Shown here piece after piece: positions 5,995-14,432 of a stretch of DNA of 18,164 nt. The stretch covers positions 1 through 18,164 of the forward strand of contig NZ_MSTI01000063.1 in NCBI RefSeq assembly GCF_001949125.1. The letters run 5' to 3'. Within the stretch, counting starts at the first letter, position 1; each line of letters starts with the position of its first letter. The notes beneath the pieces were generated by a model. It saw only the letters and a list, made by a program, of their open reading frames with translations, made no database searches and had not been told where the DNA came from. The translations under genes were made by a program, and so were the position numbers. Source of the stretch: Deinococcus marmoris (GTDB lineage Bacteria > Deinococcota > Deinococci > Deinococcales > Deinococcaceae).

Positions 5995-8157
5995 ATGCTG
6001 GGCCTGTGGCTCGGCCTCTTCTCGCTGGGTGCGTCGCCGGCGCTGGCCCAGGGCGCGCCTGTCGGAGTGGCCGAGCTTTGCGCGGCCCCCGAGGATCTGG
6101 CCGACGTGCGGGTTCAGGGCGTGAGCCGGGGCATCTATTCCCTGCGCCGGGTGGGTACGGCGGAGGCCGGCACCGTAGAGACTGGCGCTGCGGACACCGG
6201 CAGCGTGTGGGTGCAGCAGGGGGCCTTGCAGCGCGGGGAAGAGCGTTACGGTCTGGAGACCCTGAGCTGTGACGATGTGGCGTTCACGCGGCTCAATCCA
6301 GCCCTGACGCCCCGGTACGATCCCGAGGCCCAGACGCTGAGCTTTGAACCCCAGTTGGGCCTGTTGCCCACGTCCGTCCTCCCGGTCTCCATGCCGGCGG
6401 CGGTGGAAGCCACCAGCCTGCCGGTCTACGGCCTGGATTATGGGCTGGACCTTCACCTGGCCACGCAGCGGGACGGCACGCGCGGCGTCGATCAGAACGG
6501 TTCGCTGAACGCCACGTATGCCAATGGCCGGTTCAGCGCCCAGGTGGGCGTGAGCGAATCGAACACGCAGACGCAGGCCCTGGCGGTGGAACCCAGCTTT
6601 TCCGCGCGGTACCAGCTCCGGCCGCAGAGCAGTGTAGAGGCAGGCTGGAACATCGCCCCACTCCTGACCGACGGCTCCGAGCGCTTCAGTGGCGTTCAGA
6701 CCCAACTGGTGGGACCAAACCTGCGGTTTCTGGACGTGTTCACGGTGGACCTTCCAGTGCCCGCGAAGGTGCGGCTAATCGCGGGACCACTGCTGCTGGG
6801 CGAATGGACGCTGGGGGCGGGCCGGGTGCAGTTCACCGGGGTACCCCTACCCGGCCCGTCAGGGACGGTGCGGGCCGTAATCGAGGACGCCGCCGGACGC
6901 CGGGAGGTGGGAGTCAACTATTCGTTTCCGGCTGCCGTGTTGCCCAGCGGAGGGTACCGGGCTGTGGCGGAAGCCGGCCTGCTCGGGGACGCCGCGTACG
7001 CCAATGGCCGCGTGTCGTACGGCCTGACGAACGCCCTGACCCTCAACACCCAGTTTGGCGTCAAGGCCGGACGGTCCAGCGCGGCCCTCTCGCTGACCGC
7101 CGCGTCGGAGACGCAGGCATTCACGGTGGGTGTCCTGCATAACCTTTCTGATTTCACGGACGCGGCCACCCTGAACTACCGGGGCCGGGTGGGCGGGATT
7201 GGGCTGGGGGTGGGCGCAGTGATTCCCTTCCAGGACGTGCGGCAGGCTCGAGTCGAGGCGGCTGCCGGGACCAAGCTGGGCGGCCTGGCCACGGGGCTGG
7301 CGGTGGGCTATGACCTGAGACAGGAGGGGTGGTACGGCCGGGCGCAGGTCACGGGAGAACTGACCCCCCAGGTGCGCCTGAGTGTGGGCGGTCAGATCAG
7401 CGGGCGCAGCCGGCAGCTCAGCCTCACGCTGGGCTATCAGCCCAGCGCCCAGTGGAACGCCCAGATCGCCACCACGCTGAGTCCGGCCGGCCCCGGCGTG
7501 ACGGCGGCGGCCACCTACAGCCCCACCGACAGCCAGCAGTTCCGGGTGATGTACGGCGCCGGCCTGCTGTCCGGTGAATACCGCCTGCGCACCTTCGCGG
7601 ACGTGGCGGTGAACGCGGCCACCAACGGTCAGGTGGGCGCCAGCATCCAGGGCGCGCTGGTCTACGCGAACGGCCGCCTGTACGCCAGTCCAGCCCGGAC
7701 GGATGATGTGACCGTGGTGCTGGAAACCGGCGTGGCCGGTCTGCCCGTTTTCGTGGGCGGCATGTACAAAGGCCGCACGGACGCCGGGGGCGCACTGGTC
7801 TTTTCTGTGACGGCCAGTGACCAGATCGACATTCGTGTCGATCTCAAAGCGCTGCCCATCGAGGTCAGTGTCAAGGAAGCCTCTCTGCTGGTGGCCGGCG
7901 CGACGTCGCGTTCGATCAAGGTCGACTGGCGTGGGAATTTCGGGCGCTCACGCTTCGTGGATTTCCAGTTCGGAGGTCAGGAGACGGCGTATGGGACGGT
8001 GAGTCTGGGCGACCTGGGCGAGTATGACCTGGACGCGTTTGGCACGACCATCCTGCCGGCGTCTGCGCAGCCGCTGGCCGGCGTGCTGACCCTCAAGGAC
8101 GGCCGCTCCTGCCCCGTGACCATCGGGGTTAAAGACGACGTGGTGAACTGCCCCTGA
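5995..8157 (+). CDS. Outer-membrane usher protein (CsuD-like)
   Basis: This 720-residue outer-membrane beta-barrel usher recruits chaperone-subunit complexes and exports the growing pilus. ATG 5995 is preferred because AGGGGGAG lies 4 nt upstream and MLGLWLGLFSLGASPALAQ is a signal peptide. An in-frame ATG at 5947 would overlap the chaperone and place an Arg/Gly-rich stretch before the signal. Visible parts are an N-terminal periplasmic domain; a barrel rich in alternating strands with repeated YANGR motifs; the plug-like segment VDLPVPAKVRLIAGPLLLGEW and PSGTVRAVIEDAAGRR; and C-terminal domains (FVGGMYKGRTDAGGAL; GTTILPASAQPLAGVLTLKDGRSCPVTI). Length fits archaic ushers. It is the last gene of the locus, ending 70 nt before an insertion sequence. 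Confidence 0.88.
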   Translation: MLGLWLGLFSLGASPALAQGAPVGVAELCAAPEDLADVRVQGVSRGIYSLRRVGTAEAGTVETGAADTGSVWVQQGALQRGEERYGLETLSCDDVAFTRLNPALTPRYDPEAQTLSFEPQLGLLPTSVLPVSMPAAVEATSLPVYGLDYGLDLHLATQRDGTRGVDQNGSLNATYANGRFSAQVGVSESNTQTQALAVEPSFSARYQLRPQSSVEAGWNIAPLLTDGSERFSGVQTQLVGPNLRFLDVFTVDLPVPAKVRLIAGPLLLGEWTLGAGRVQFTGVPLPGPSGTVRAVIEDAAGRREVGVNYSFPAAVLPSGGYRAVAEAGLLGDAAYANGRVSYGLTNALTLNTQFGVKAGRSSAALSLTAASETQAFTVGVLHNLSDFTDAATLNYRGRVGGIGLGVGAVIPFQDVRQARVEAAAGTKLGGLATGLAVGYDLRQEGWYGRAQVTGELTPQVRLSVGGQISGRSRQLSLTLGYQPSAQWNAQIATTLSPAGPGVTAAATYSPTDSQQFRVMYGAGLLSGEYRLRTFADVAVNAATNGQVGASIQGALVYANGRLYASPARTDDVTVVLETGVAGLPVFVGGMYKGRTDAGGALVFSVTASDQIDIRVDLKALPIEVSVKEASLLVAGATSRSIKVDWRGNFGRSRFVDFQFGGQETAYGTVSLGDLGEYDLDAFGTTILPASAQPLAGVLTLKDGRSCPVTIGVKDDVVNCP

Positions 8158-8188
8158 GCTGTGGGGGTCCAAATAGCGGGTGGCCAGG

Positions 8189-8226
8189 AGAGAAAACGAC
8201 GCAACTTAAGGGTGGCTGTTTTCTCT
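8189..8226. repeat. 9-bp inverted repeat downstream of usher, cut by IS insertion
   Basis: AGAGAAAAC (8189-8197) is matched by GTTTTCTCT (8218-8226) across a 20-nt loop, 31 nt after the usher stop. Because the right arm carries a T-run, it could be the locus terminator. The target duplication CTCTT (8223-8227) of the neighbouring IS falls within the right arm. Confidence 0.45.
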
Positions 8227-8227
8227 T

Positions 8228-9536
8228 CAGTAGTCCGGAAGGTTTCAGGCAGCCTTGACCCCCAGGAGCAGCAGGTCGGCGATCTGTGGGGCGAATTTTT
8301 CGCAAGTCAGATCGCCAGGCAACAGAGATAAAATTCGATCAGCGAAAAATTCGTTATAGGCACGGCGTTTTTCGTCTTCCATGCTGAAGACCAGCGGGCC
8401 AGCCCGCTGCCGCTGGCTCATCAACTGACTGGCTCTGGCTACAGAAACGCTATGCAGCGCCATATTCCAGTGGAAGTGCAGCGCCTGAGCCTGACGGGAC
8501 TGGCAATCACCCAGGCCCGCAAATTGCTTGCCGTCCCGGAACGGAAACTCCATCGCAAAACGGGCGCGGTAGAGCTTGACGATGGTGCCCGCATCCATCG
8601 TGGGGTCTGTGCTGAACAGCAGTTCGAGCGTCATTCCCGATTTGCCCGGCCACAACAGGGCCACCACCCGGACCACTCGTTTGAGTCCCACGGCATACAC
8701 CACGGTGGTGTATGCCGTACAGGCATCCATCCAGGGCAGCACGTCCCAGCGAGAGAAATCGCTCAAACTTGCCTGGCCGTCGTACTTTTTGGGGCGTCCC
8801 CGGCGGCCTGTCCTGGGGCCAAAATAGAGATGCTTGAGGGAGGCATCTCGGCGCAGCTTTCCGACGAAGGGCAACTGCCCTTCGTCCGCCACAGGGTCAA
8901 CAAACTTTCTCTTGGCATAGTACGCATCACCCACCACAGCAAGCACCTGTTCGCGCATGGCAGGAGGGAGTTGGGCCAAGGTATTCAGCGTGTCCTGGGC
9001 GTAGACATCCGTGCGCGTCTGCTCCCCAGGCAAGTCAGTAGGCGTCTGGCTGATGGACAATGGGAACGGCTGCTGGGTGTCCAGATCAACCCATGTCACA
9101 CACGAGCCTTCCAATCCAGAGAGTGAACGCTGCTGACAGCCGCTCCAGAACTGAGCCACACCAGGGGTACAGCGGCCATTTTTGTCGATGAATACAGCAT
9201 CGATTCCAATGATGCTCTCCCTACCCAGACACTGCTGATCTTGCATCTGCAAGATCAAGCTGGTGTTCAACTCCACCCACGGCATTGGTTTCTGGAACCA
9301 GGCGCGATGGGTTCGCTCAGATGGCCCGCCATAGCGGGCCAGATTGGTGAAATTCAGTCGTCCAGGAACGACCAGCCACAGCACCAAAAGTACCTGAAGA
9401 TAGGCGGCCTGGGTGGAACGCAGGCTGGTTCCAGGGAGCAGGGCCGCTAGAATCTGGAAGGGAGTCGTCCGTTTTGGTGCCACACATCAACATGGACGAT
9501 CCCCAGCCCATTCGTCAAAAACCTTCCGGACTACTG
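8228..9536 (-). mobile_element. Complete IS4-family insertion sequence (1309 bp)
   Basis: Terminal inverted repeats are perfect over 18 bp: CAGTAGTCCGGAAGGTTT at 8228-8245 and its reverse complement at 9519-9536. They are flanked by a 5-bp direct repeat CTCTT at 8223-8227 and 9537-9541, the target duplication. A single full-length transposase gene fills the element on the minus strand, and its stop codon overlaps the left repeat by one base. Intact ends, gene and target repeats indicate a recent insertion that could still be mobile. I cannot name the IS without a database. Confidence 0.92.
8245..9483 (-). CDS. IS4-family DDE transposase
   Basis: This 412-residue transposase catalyses cut-and-paste movement of the surrounding element. 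It starts at a GTG (9483-9481); a stop codon lies just upstream in frame, so no longer form exists. Catalytic residues are visible: D95 in GIDAVFID, D186 in VVGDAYYAK and E312 in the YREK signature Y305-x2-R308-x3-E312-x6-K319 (YRARFAMEFPFRDGK). A basic segment GRRGRPKKYDG (about 225-236) lies between the second Asp and the Glu, in the usual insertion region. Length is normal and no frameshift or stop is seen, so the protein looks functional. It shows no close resemblance to the two transposase fragments at the window edges. Confidence 0.93.
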   Translation of the reverse strand: MAPKRTTPFQILAALLPGTSLRSTQAAYLQVLLVLWLVVPGRLNFTNLARYGGPSERTHRAWFQKPMPWVELNTSLILQMQDQQCLGRESIIGIDAVFIDKNGRCTPGVAQFWSGCQQRSLSGLEGSCVTWVDLDTQQPFPLSISQTPTDLPGEQTRTDVYAQDTLNTLAQLPPAMREQVLAVVGDAYYAKRKFVDPVADEGQLPFVGKLRRDASLKHLYFGPRTGRRGRPKKYDGQASLSDFSRWDVLPWMDACTAYTTVVYAVGLKRVVRVVALLWPGKSGMTLELLFSTDPTMDAGTIVKLYRARFAMEFPFRDGKQFAGLGDCQSRQAQALHFHWNMALHSVSVARASQLMSQRQRAGPLVFSMEDEKRRAYNEFFADRILSLLPGDLTCEKFAPQIADLLLLGVKAA

Positions 9537-9540
9537 CTCT

Positions 9541-9961
9541 TCAAAAGACTCCATCTGGCAACGGGCGAAGTTTTGTCCAACTCGCATGAATGCCTGCTGG
9601 ATCTGGAGTTTGGAGTGTTGCGAAAACGAGGGTTCAAGTTCTGGTGGCACATGCCGCAGCCGATGCTGCGGGAGCTGCCCTGCGGCGGTAACCCGATCAG
9701 CACATCAGCGCGCGGTCTGAAGCCCAGAGCGCGAACCTGCGCGGCGTGAGGCGGCGCTGGCCAAAAGCGAGGCCCAGGTGGAAAAGCATGTTGATCCAGT
9801 GCGGACGCGGGTGTCCGTGGAGTTGCCGGGCCACTGTGAAAGCCGGGGCCGTTGGACGGCATAAGCCCCGGAAGGGCTAAGCTGACCTCTGTGGAAACAG
9901 GTGGCCTCTCCGTGGTCGCGCCCAGCTCGCTGAACCCGCCGCCACTCCAGGAGACCCGATC
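9541..9961. other. Gene-poor interval between IS and signalling block
   Basis: No intact gene is supported. On the minus strand there is an EAL-like scrap (about 9680-9800) and a short open frame starting at GTG 9650 that runs into the IS. On the plus strand a 48-residue frame (about 9725-9868; REAALAKSEAQVEKH) looks coiled-coil-like but has no start codon or ribosome site. A weak hairpin AGCCC-CGGA-AGGGCT (about 9863-9877) precedes the fusion gene's leader. No clear promoter was found. Confidence 0.4.
9680..9800 (-). pseudogene. Second EAL-domain C-terminal scrap
   Basis: Reading the minus strand, NMLFHLGLAF (another frame), then AQVRALGF (9742-9719) and DVLIGLP follow the order of the end of an EAL domain (LG..LGL.VVAEG..., LxxLGF, GYL). 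AQVRALGF is identical to the relic at 514-835, and the two DNAs match at about 22 of 25 bases there. Frames are broken and the AEGIE motif is not visible. The evidence is short, so confidence is limited. Confidence 0.35.
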
Positions 9962-10015
9962 ATCACTGAAGATTCCATCACTTCCCCCCAGACACCACTG
10001 AATCCTCCCCTGCGG

Positions 10016-12814
10016 GTGGTGGGCATCGGCGGGTCGGCGGGCGCGCTGGACAGTTACGAGCGTTTCTTCCTGGGCCTGCCGCCCAGCACCGGGCTGGCTT
10101 TCGTGGTGGTGCCTCACCTGGACCCGAACGCGCGGGGCCTGATGCCGGACATTCTGGCGCGCTGCACCCCCATGCCCGTGGTCCAGATCACAGGCAGCCA
10201 GTCCCTGCGGGCCAACCATGTTTACGTCATTCCTCCGGGTCACAGCCTGAGTCTGGAGGGCGGAACGCTTCACCCTGGAGACCTGGCCCTGGCGGGCGGC
10301 CACGTGATCGACCACTTCTTCGAGTCGCTGGCCGCCGATCAGCAGGGGCGGGCGGTGGGCATCGTCCTGTCGGGTCTGGGCACTGACGGCACGCGGGGCA
10401 TCGGGGCCATCAAGCGGCTGGGCGGGCGGGTGCTGATCGAGGACCCACAGACCGCCGAGTACCCCGACATGCCCCGCAGCGCGGCGGGCACGGGGCTGGC
10501 GGACGACGTGCTGCCCGCCCTGGAACTCGCTGCCAGTCTGGTGGGCCTGACTGAAATGACCCACCTGCTGGACGAGCGGGCGCTCAGCCAGGGCGGGAGC
10601 GAATCCGGTACGCCGCTGCAAACGATCCTGCGGCTGGTCCGCGCCCGCAGCGGCCATGATTTCACGCGTTACAAGCCCGCCACGCTGGTCCGACGCATCG
10701 ACCGCCGCATGAAGGGGCGGGGAATCGTGGACGTTTCCGACTATCTCCGGGTGCTGGAAACGTCACCGGACGAGATCGAGGCGCTGTTTCAGGATTTCAC
10801 CATCAACGTCACCAGCTTCTTCCGGGACGCCGAGGCTTTCGAGGCCCTGAAAATCCAGTTGAGAAGCGTCCTGCAAGAGCACCAACAGGAGCAGGACACG
10901 TTCAGGGTCTGGGTCGCGGCCTGCTCGACCGGCGAGGAAGCGTACTCGGTGGCCATCGTGCTGCATGAACTGACCACGGAGCTGGCCAGGGAACGGCCAG
11001 GTGGCCCCCTCCTCAGGGTGCAGATCTTCGCGACCGACATCGACCCGGTGGTCGTGAACACCGCCCGGCAGGGCCTGTACCCCAGGGACATCGCCTACGT
11101 CGTATCAGAGGAGCGTCTGCAACGCTTTTTTCAGCTCAGCGGCGAGCAGTATCAGGTGCGGGCCGGGATCCGGGACAGCGTGGTCTTCGCCGCCCACAGC
11201 ACTTTCGCGGACCCGCCGTTCACGCGCCTGGATCTGGTGAGCTGCCGCAACCTGCTGATCTACGTCGGCACCGGGCTGCAACGGCAGATCCTGGAGCTGT
11301 TCCGCTACGCCCTGAGACCCGCCGGCCTGCTGTTTCTCGGGGCCAGCGAGTCGATCGGCACCGATCAGCAGGGGTTCACCGCGCTCGACCGGCGCTGGAA
11401 GATTTACCGGCGTGGCGAGGGTGAAGCTGGCCGACCGTCACTGGCCGCGCCCTTCTCGCCGCGCGCCAGAGAGACGCCGCCCGGTGGCGGGGCCGTCCTG
11501 AAGGGGCTGGCCCAGGTCGGGTCCGCTGGCCGCTCTGATCTGGCCCCGCGGTTGCACAGCGCCCTGCTGGCCGAGTACGCCCCGCCGGCGGTGGTGGTCA
11601 GTGGGCAGGGTGAGGTGCTGTTCGTGCATGGACACGCCAGCCGCTACCTGGAAATCCCGCCAGGACAGGTGCAGAACAACGTGTTCGAGATGGTGCCGGT
11701 CAGCCTGCGCCTGGCGCTGCGCTCCGCTGTGCGCGAGGCCCACCGTGAGCAGCGGCAGGTGACGTACCGGGGGCTGGTGGCCGCGCTGCCAGGGGAATCA
11801 CAGACGGGAGAATCTCAGACAGGGAAAGCCCAGACGCTCGACCTGAGTGTCCGGCCCCTCCAGCCCGCCAGTGGTGGGCCGCTGTTGATCACGTTTCAGG
11901 AGATCAGCGAGGCTGCCGCAGAGGTGGAAGAGGCCGGGAACGCCGTAGAGGCGGAGCGTCCCGACGACGCCGGTCACCGCCTGGCCCTGGAACTGGAACT
12001 CCGTCATGGCCGTGAGGCGCTGCGGGCCTCGGTCGAGGAGATGGCCCGCTCGATAGAGGACCTGCGGGTCAGCCACGAGGAACTCCAGACCAGCCACGAG
12101 GAGCTTCAGAGCACCAACGAGGAGCTGATGACCTCGAAGGAGGAACTCCAGTCGCTCAACGAGGAGCTGAGCACTGTGAACGCCGAACATCAGGTCATCA
12201 TCCAGGATCAGGCCCGCGCCAACGATGACCTGAACAACCTGCTGGACACGGCGGGCACCGCCATTCTCTTTCTGGGAAATGACCTGACCATCCGGCGCTT
12301 CACCCTGCCGATTGGCCGGCTGGTGCGCCTGACGCCGGCTGACGTGGGCCGGCCCCTGGACGACTTCAACGTCCTGCTGCGCCAGAACGAACTCCTGGCG
12401 GACATCGACAGGGTGCTGAAGACCCTGGAACCCCACGAGGCCCAGGTGCAGACCCAGGACGGGGAGTGGTTCCTGCTCCAGATCCAGCCCTACCGCACGG
12501 CGGACAACCGCATCGACGGCGTGGTGGTGGCCCTGACCAGCATCGCCGTGGTCAAGGCGCTGGAATGGCGACTGGTCGAGTCGCTGAACCTGAACCGGGC
12601 GGCGCTGGATACGCGCCATGACCCCCTGCTGCTGCTGGACCAGCATCTGCGTGCCGTGACGGCCAGCCAGGCCCTGCTGACGCTGCTGGAAGGTGAGCCG
12701 ACGCCGGGCACTGGGGACGTTGACTTGCCGGAACTGCGCCGACGGTTGCGGGCCATGATCGAGACGGGGGAGCCGGTGTCCGGGGCAGTGGCGCAGGCGC
12801 AAGTAGAGGATTGA
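10016..12814 (+). CDS. CheB-CheR-coiled coil-PAS fusion protein
   Basis: This fused methylesterase/methyltransferase signalling protein has at least 932 residues. Residues 1-190 are a CheB domain with all catalytic residues: Ser7 (GGSAGAL), His34 (VPHLDP), Asp124 (GLGTDG). About 200-455 is CheR (N-terminal YKPATLVRRIDRRM; SAM site WVAACSTGEEAYS; ATDID; SCRNLLIY). A heptad-rich coiled coil (about 655-738; EELQSTNEEL-type repeats) leads to a PAS domain (740-845) and the start of another PAS that stops early. No receiver or kinase domain is present. The start is doubtful: GTG 10016 falls at the first strand and lacks a ribosome site, whereas AGGAG (9949-9953) points to ATC at 9962, in frame and adding 18 residues. 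Such fusions are usually soluble sensor scaffolds; the methylated partner is not in the window. Confidence 0.85.
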   Translation: MVGIGGSAGALDSYERFFLGLPPSTGLAFVVVPHLDPNARGLMPDILARCTPMPVVQITGSQSLRANHVYVIPPGHSLSLEGGTLHPGDLALAGGHVIDHFFESLAADQQGRAVGIVLSGLGTDGTRGIGAIKRLGGRVLIEDPQTAEYPDMPRSAAGTGLADDVLPALELAASLVGLTEMTHLLDERALSQGGSESGTPLQTILRLVRARSGHDFTRYKPATLVRRIDRRMKGRGIVDVSDYLRVLETSPDEIEALFQDFTINVTSFFRDAEAFEALKIQLRSVLQEHQQEQDTFRVWVAACSTGEEAYSVAIVLHELTTELARERPGGPLLRVQIFATDIDPVVVNTARQGLYPRDIAYVVSEERLQRFFQLSGEQYQVRAGIRDSVVFAAHSTFADPPFTRLDLVSCRNLLIYVGTGLQRQILELFRYALRPAGLLFLGASESIGTDQQGFTALDRRWKIYRRGEGEAGRPSLAAPFSPRARETPPGGGAVLKGLAQVGSAGRSDLAPRLHSALLAEYAPPAVVVSGQGEVLFVHGHASRYLEIPPGQVQNNVFEMVPVSLRLALRSAVREAHREQRQVTYRGLVAALPGESQTGESQTGKAQTLDLSVRPLQPASGGPLLITFQEISEAAAEVEEAGNAVEAERPDDAGHRLALELELRHGREALRASVEEMARSIEDLRVSHEELQTSHEELQSTNEELMTSKEELQSLNEELSTVNAEHQVIIQDQARANDDLNNLLDTAGTAILFLGNDLTIRRFTLPIGRLVRLTPADVGRPLDDFNVLLRQNELLADIDRVLKTLEPHEAQVQTQDGEWFLLQIQPYRTADNRIDGVVVALTSIAVVKALEWRLVESLNLNRAALDTRHDPLLLLDQHLRAVTASQALLTLLEGEPTPGTGDVDLPELRRRLRAMIETGEPVSGAVAQAQVED

Positions 12815-13098
12815 GCTTGGACGGGTGTGCCGCCGGGACGGCTTCAGCTCAGCGGCGTGGATGCTGAGTCGACCCACCCCGCCAGCAAGCGCAGGACGCA
12901 AACCGATCAGAAATATCCGGCGACAGGACATGGCTTCTCCACCCTGGGTCACGATTCAGCGCCGCAGCGGTGGTAGGTTAAGGGACATTCAAGCCATCGC
13001 ACCGGGCCGCACACCTTGAACCGGGCCATCTGCCTTTCTTTCCGTCGTCCCCAGGAGAATTCAGCCGCCGCCCTTCCGGCAGCCCGCGCAGGAGTTCC
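12815..13098 (+). other. Spacer with possible in-frame remnant of the fusion gene
   Basis: After the TGA at 12812-12814 the same frame stays open for another 53 codons to a TAG at 12974-12976. Its start (AWTGVPPGRLQLSGV) resembles the beta-strand that would continue the truncated second PAS domain, but the rest (THPASKRRTQTDQKYPATG) does not. No other gene is seen. GCAGGAG about 5 nt before 13099 is the ribosome site of the kinase gene. Confidence 0.3.
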
Positions 13099-14370
13099 AT
13101 GAATCACCTGGCCCAGTTGGAACGGCGTTTCGCCGCGCAGCAGCAAGATCTCCACGTTCATCAGGGCGAGCTGGAACAGCAGAATGAGGCGCTGCGCCAG
13201 AGCAACATGGAACTTGAGGAAGCCCGCAACCGCTACGCGGATCTCTTCGAGCTGGCCCCCGTCGGGTACGTGGTCTGCGACGAGGGTGGGCTGATCGGGC
13301 GGATCAACGCGACCGGGTGTGCCCAGCTCGGTGCGGCCTGCGGGCAGCTCGTCGGGCGTCACTTCGCACTGTTCGTGGAGGCGGACCAGCGCGCCGAACT
13401 GACCCGGTTTCTGGATCAGGTCTTCCTTGATCTGGAGCCAGCGGGGCCGCCGCGCCTGGAACTCCGCATGCTCAGGCAGAGCGGCCAGCACTGGGACGCG
13501 CAGTTGGAATGCACCTTCCTGCGTGATGGAGCCGCTCCGCTGATCCGGATGGTCCTGACTGACATCACGGCACTCAAGGAATCCCAGCGCAGCGCGCAGT
13601 GGCACGCCACGCAGGCCCTGCATCTGCACGAGGAGTTGCAGACCTTTTTGCGGTCGATCACGCACGATCTGAGTGCCCCACAGCGCCAGGTCGAGGGCTT
13701 CACGGTCCTGCTGGCCCAGCACCTTCAGACCACGGACCAGATGACGGACCCGGTCACCGCCAGACTGCTGAAGAACCTGTCGCAGGCGGCCATGAATTTG
13801 GGGACGCTGACCACCTCGCTGATCCACTTCTACCAGAGCGGTCAGCCGACAGAGCCGGCCCGTTCACTGAACCTGAACCGCCTGGTCGAAACGATTTTTC
13901 ACGAACTGGAACCCGAACGGCGGGGCCGGCAGGTGGTGTTGACGCACGATCCGCTGCCCACCCTGCGGGTGGACCACCAGAGCATGCACATGCTCCTGAC
14001 AAATCTGCTCTCGAACGCCGTCAAGTTCACCAGACCGCGCCCGGTGGCCCGTATCCATGTGGGGGCGCAAGTGAATGGGGCGCATGTGCTGCTGAGTGTC
14101 CGCGACAACGGCGTGGGTTTTGATTCCCGGCAGGAACAGCGCCTGTTCGGGGTCTTCGAGCGGCTGCACAGCGAACGTGACTTCCCGGGACAGGGTCTGG
14201 GGCTGGCCCTGGTGCGGCGCATCGTGGAGCACTGGCAGGGTCAGGTCTGGGGCGAGGGGGTTCCCGGGGAGGGCGCAGTGTTCTGGGTGCAGTTGCCGGG
14301 CGCGCTGAGCGCGGCGCAGCACACTCCGCCGGATCAGGCAGACCGCCCATTTCCCCTGGGGTCTGTCTGA
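13099..14370 (+). CDS. Cytoplasmic PAS-domain sensor histidine kinase
   Basis: This 423-residue kinase has no membrane segment. Residues 1-45 form a Gln/Glu-rich coiled coil; 46-160 is a PAS domain (YADLFELAPVGYVVCDEGG ... MVLTDITALKESQ). The dimerisation/phosphoacceptor helix carries H189 in SITHDLSAP. The ATPase domain has the N box (LLTNLLSNAVKF, 299-310), G1 (DNGVGFD, 336-342), F box (FGVFERLH) and G2 (GQGLGLALV, 364-372). All key residues are present, so it should autophosphorylate. No response regulator follows. The preceding fusion protein ends in PAS domains without a kinase, while single-chain CheB-CheR-PAS-kinase proteins are known, so the two may act as a split version of one signalling chain; that is inference. 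Confidence 0.88.
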   Translation: MNHLAQLERRFAAQQQDLHVHQGELEQQNEALRQSNMELEEARNRYADLFELAPVGYVVCDEGGLIGRINATGCAQLGAACGQLVGRHFALFVEADQRAELTRFLDQVFLDLEPAGPPRLELRMLRQSGQHWDAQLECTFLRDGAAPLIRMVLTDITALKESQRSAQWHATQALHLHEELQTFLRSITHDLSAPQRQVEGFTVLLAQHLQTTDQMTDPVTARLLKNLSQAAMNLGTLTTSLIHFYQSGQPTEPARSLNLNRLVETIFHELEPERRGRQVVLTHDPLPTLRVDHQSMHMLLTNLLSNAVKFTRPRPVARIHVGAQVNGAHVLLSVRDNGVGFDSRQEQRLFGVFERLHSERDFPGQGLGLALVRRIVEHWQGQVWGEGVPGEGAVFWVQLPGALSAAQHTPPDQADRPFPLGSV

Positions 14371-14432
14371 CCAGACGTCAGCCTTCAGGAACCTTAAGGC
14401 CCCCTTCCGCTGGTAGCCCTCACACTGTAAGC

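Noticed and set aside
9515..10657. 380-codon minus-strand open frame
   Set aside because: It overlaps the CheB domain antisense, begins in relic DNA, and gives low-complexity Gln/His/Arg-rich protein.
12812..12814. TGA as a possible selenocysteine codon
   Set aside because: No selenoprotein family fits and no following stem-loop was recognised; a nonsense change or true stop is simpler.
11798..12952. 384-codon minus-strand open frame
   Set aside because: It is antisense to the coiled-coil and PAS part of the fusion gene and has no motif of its own.
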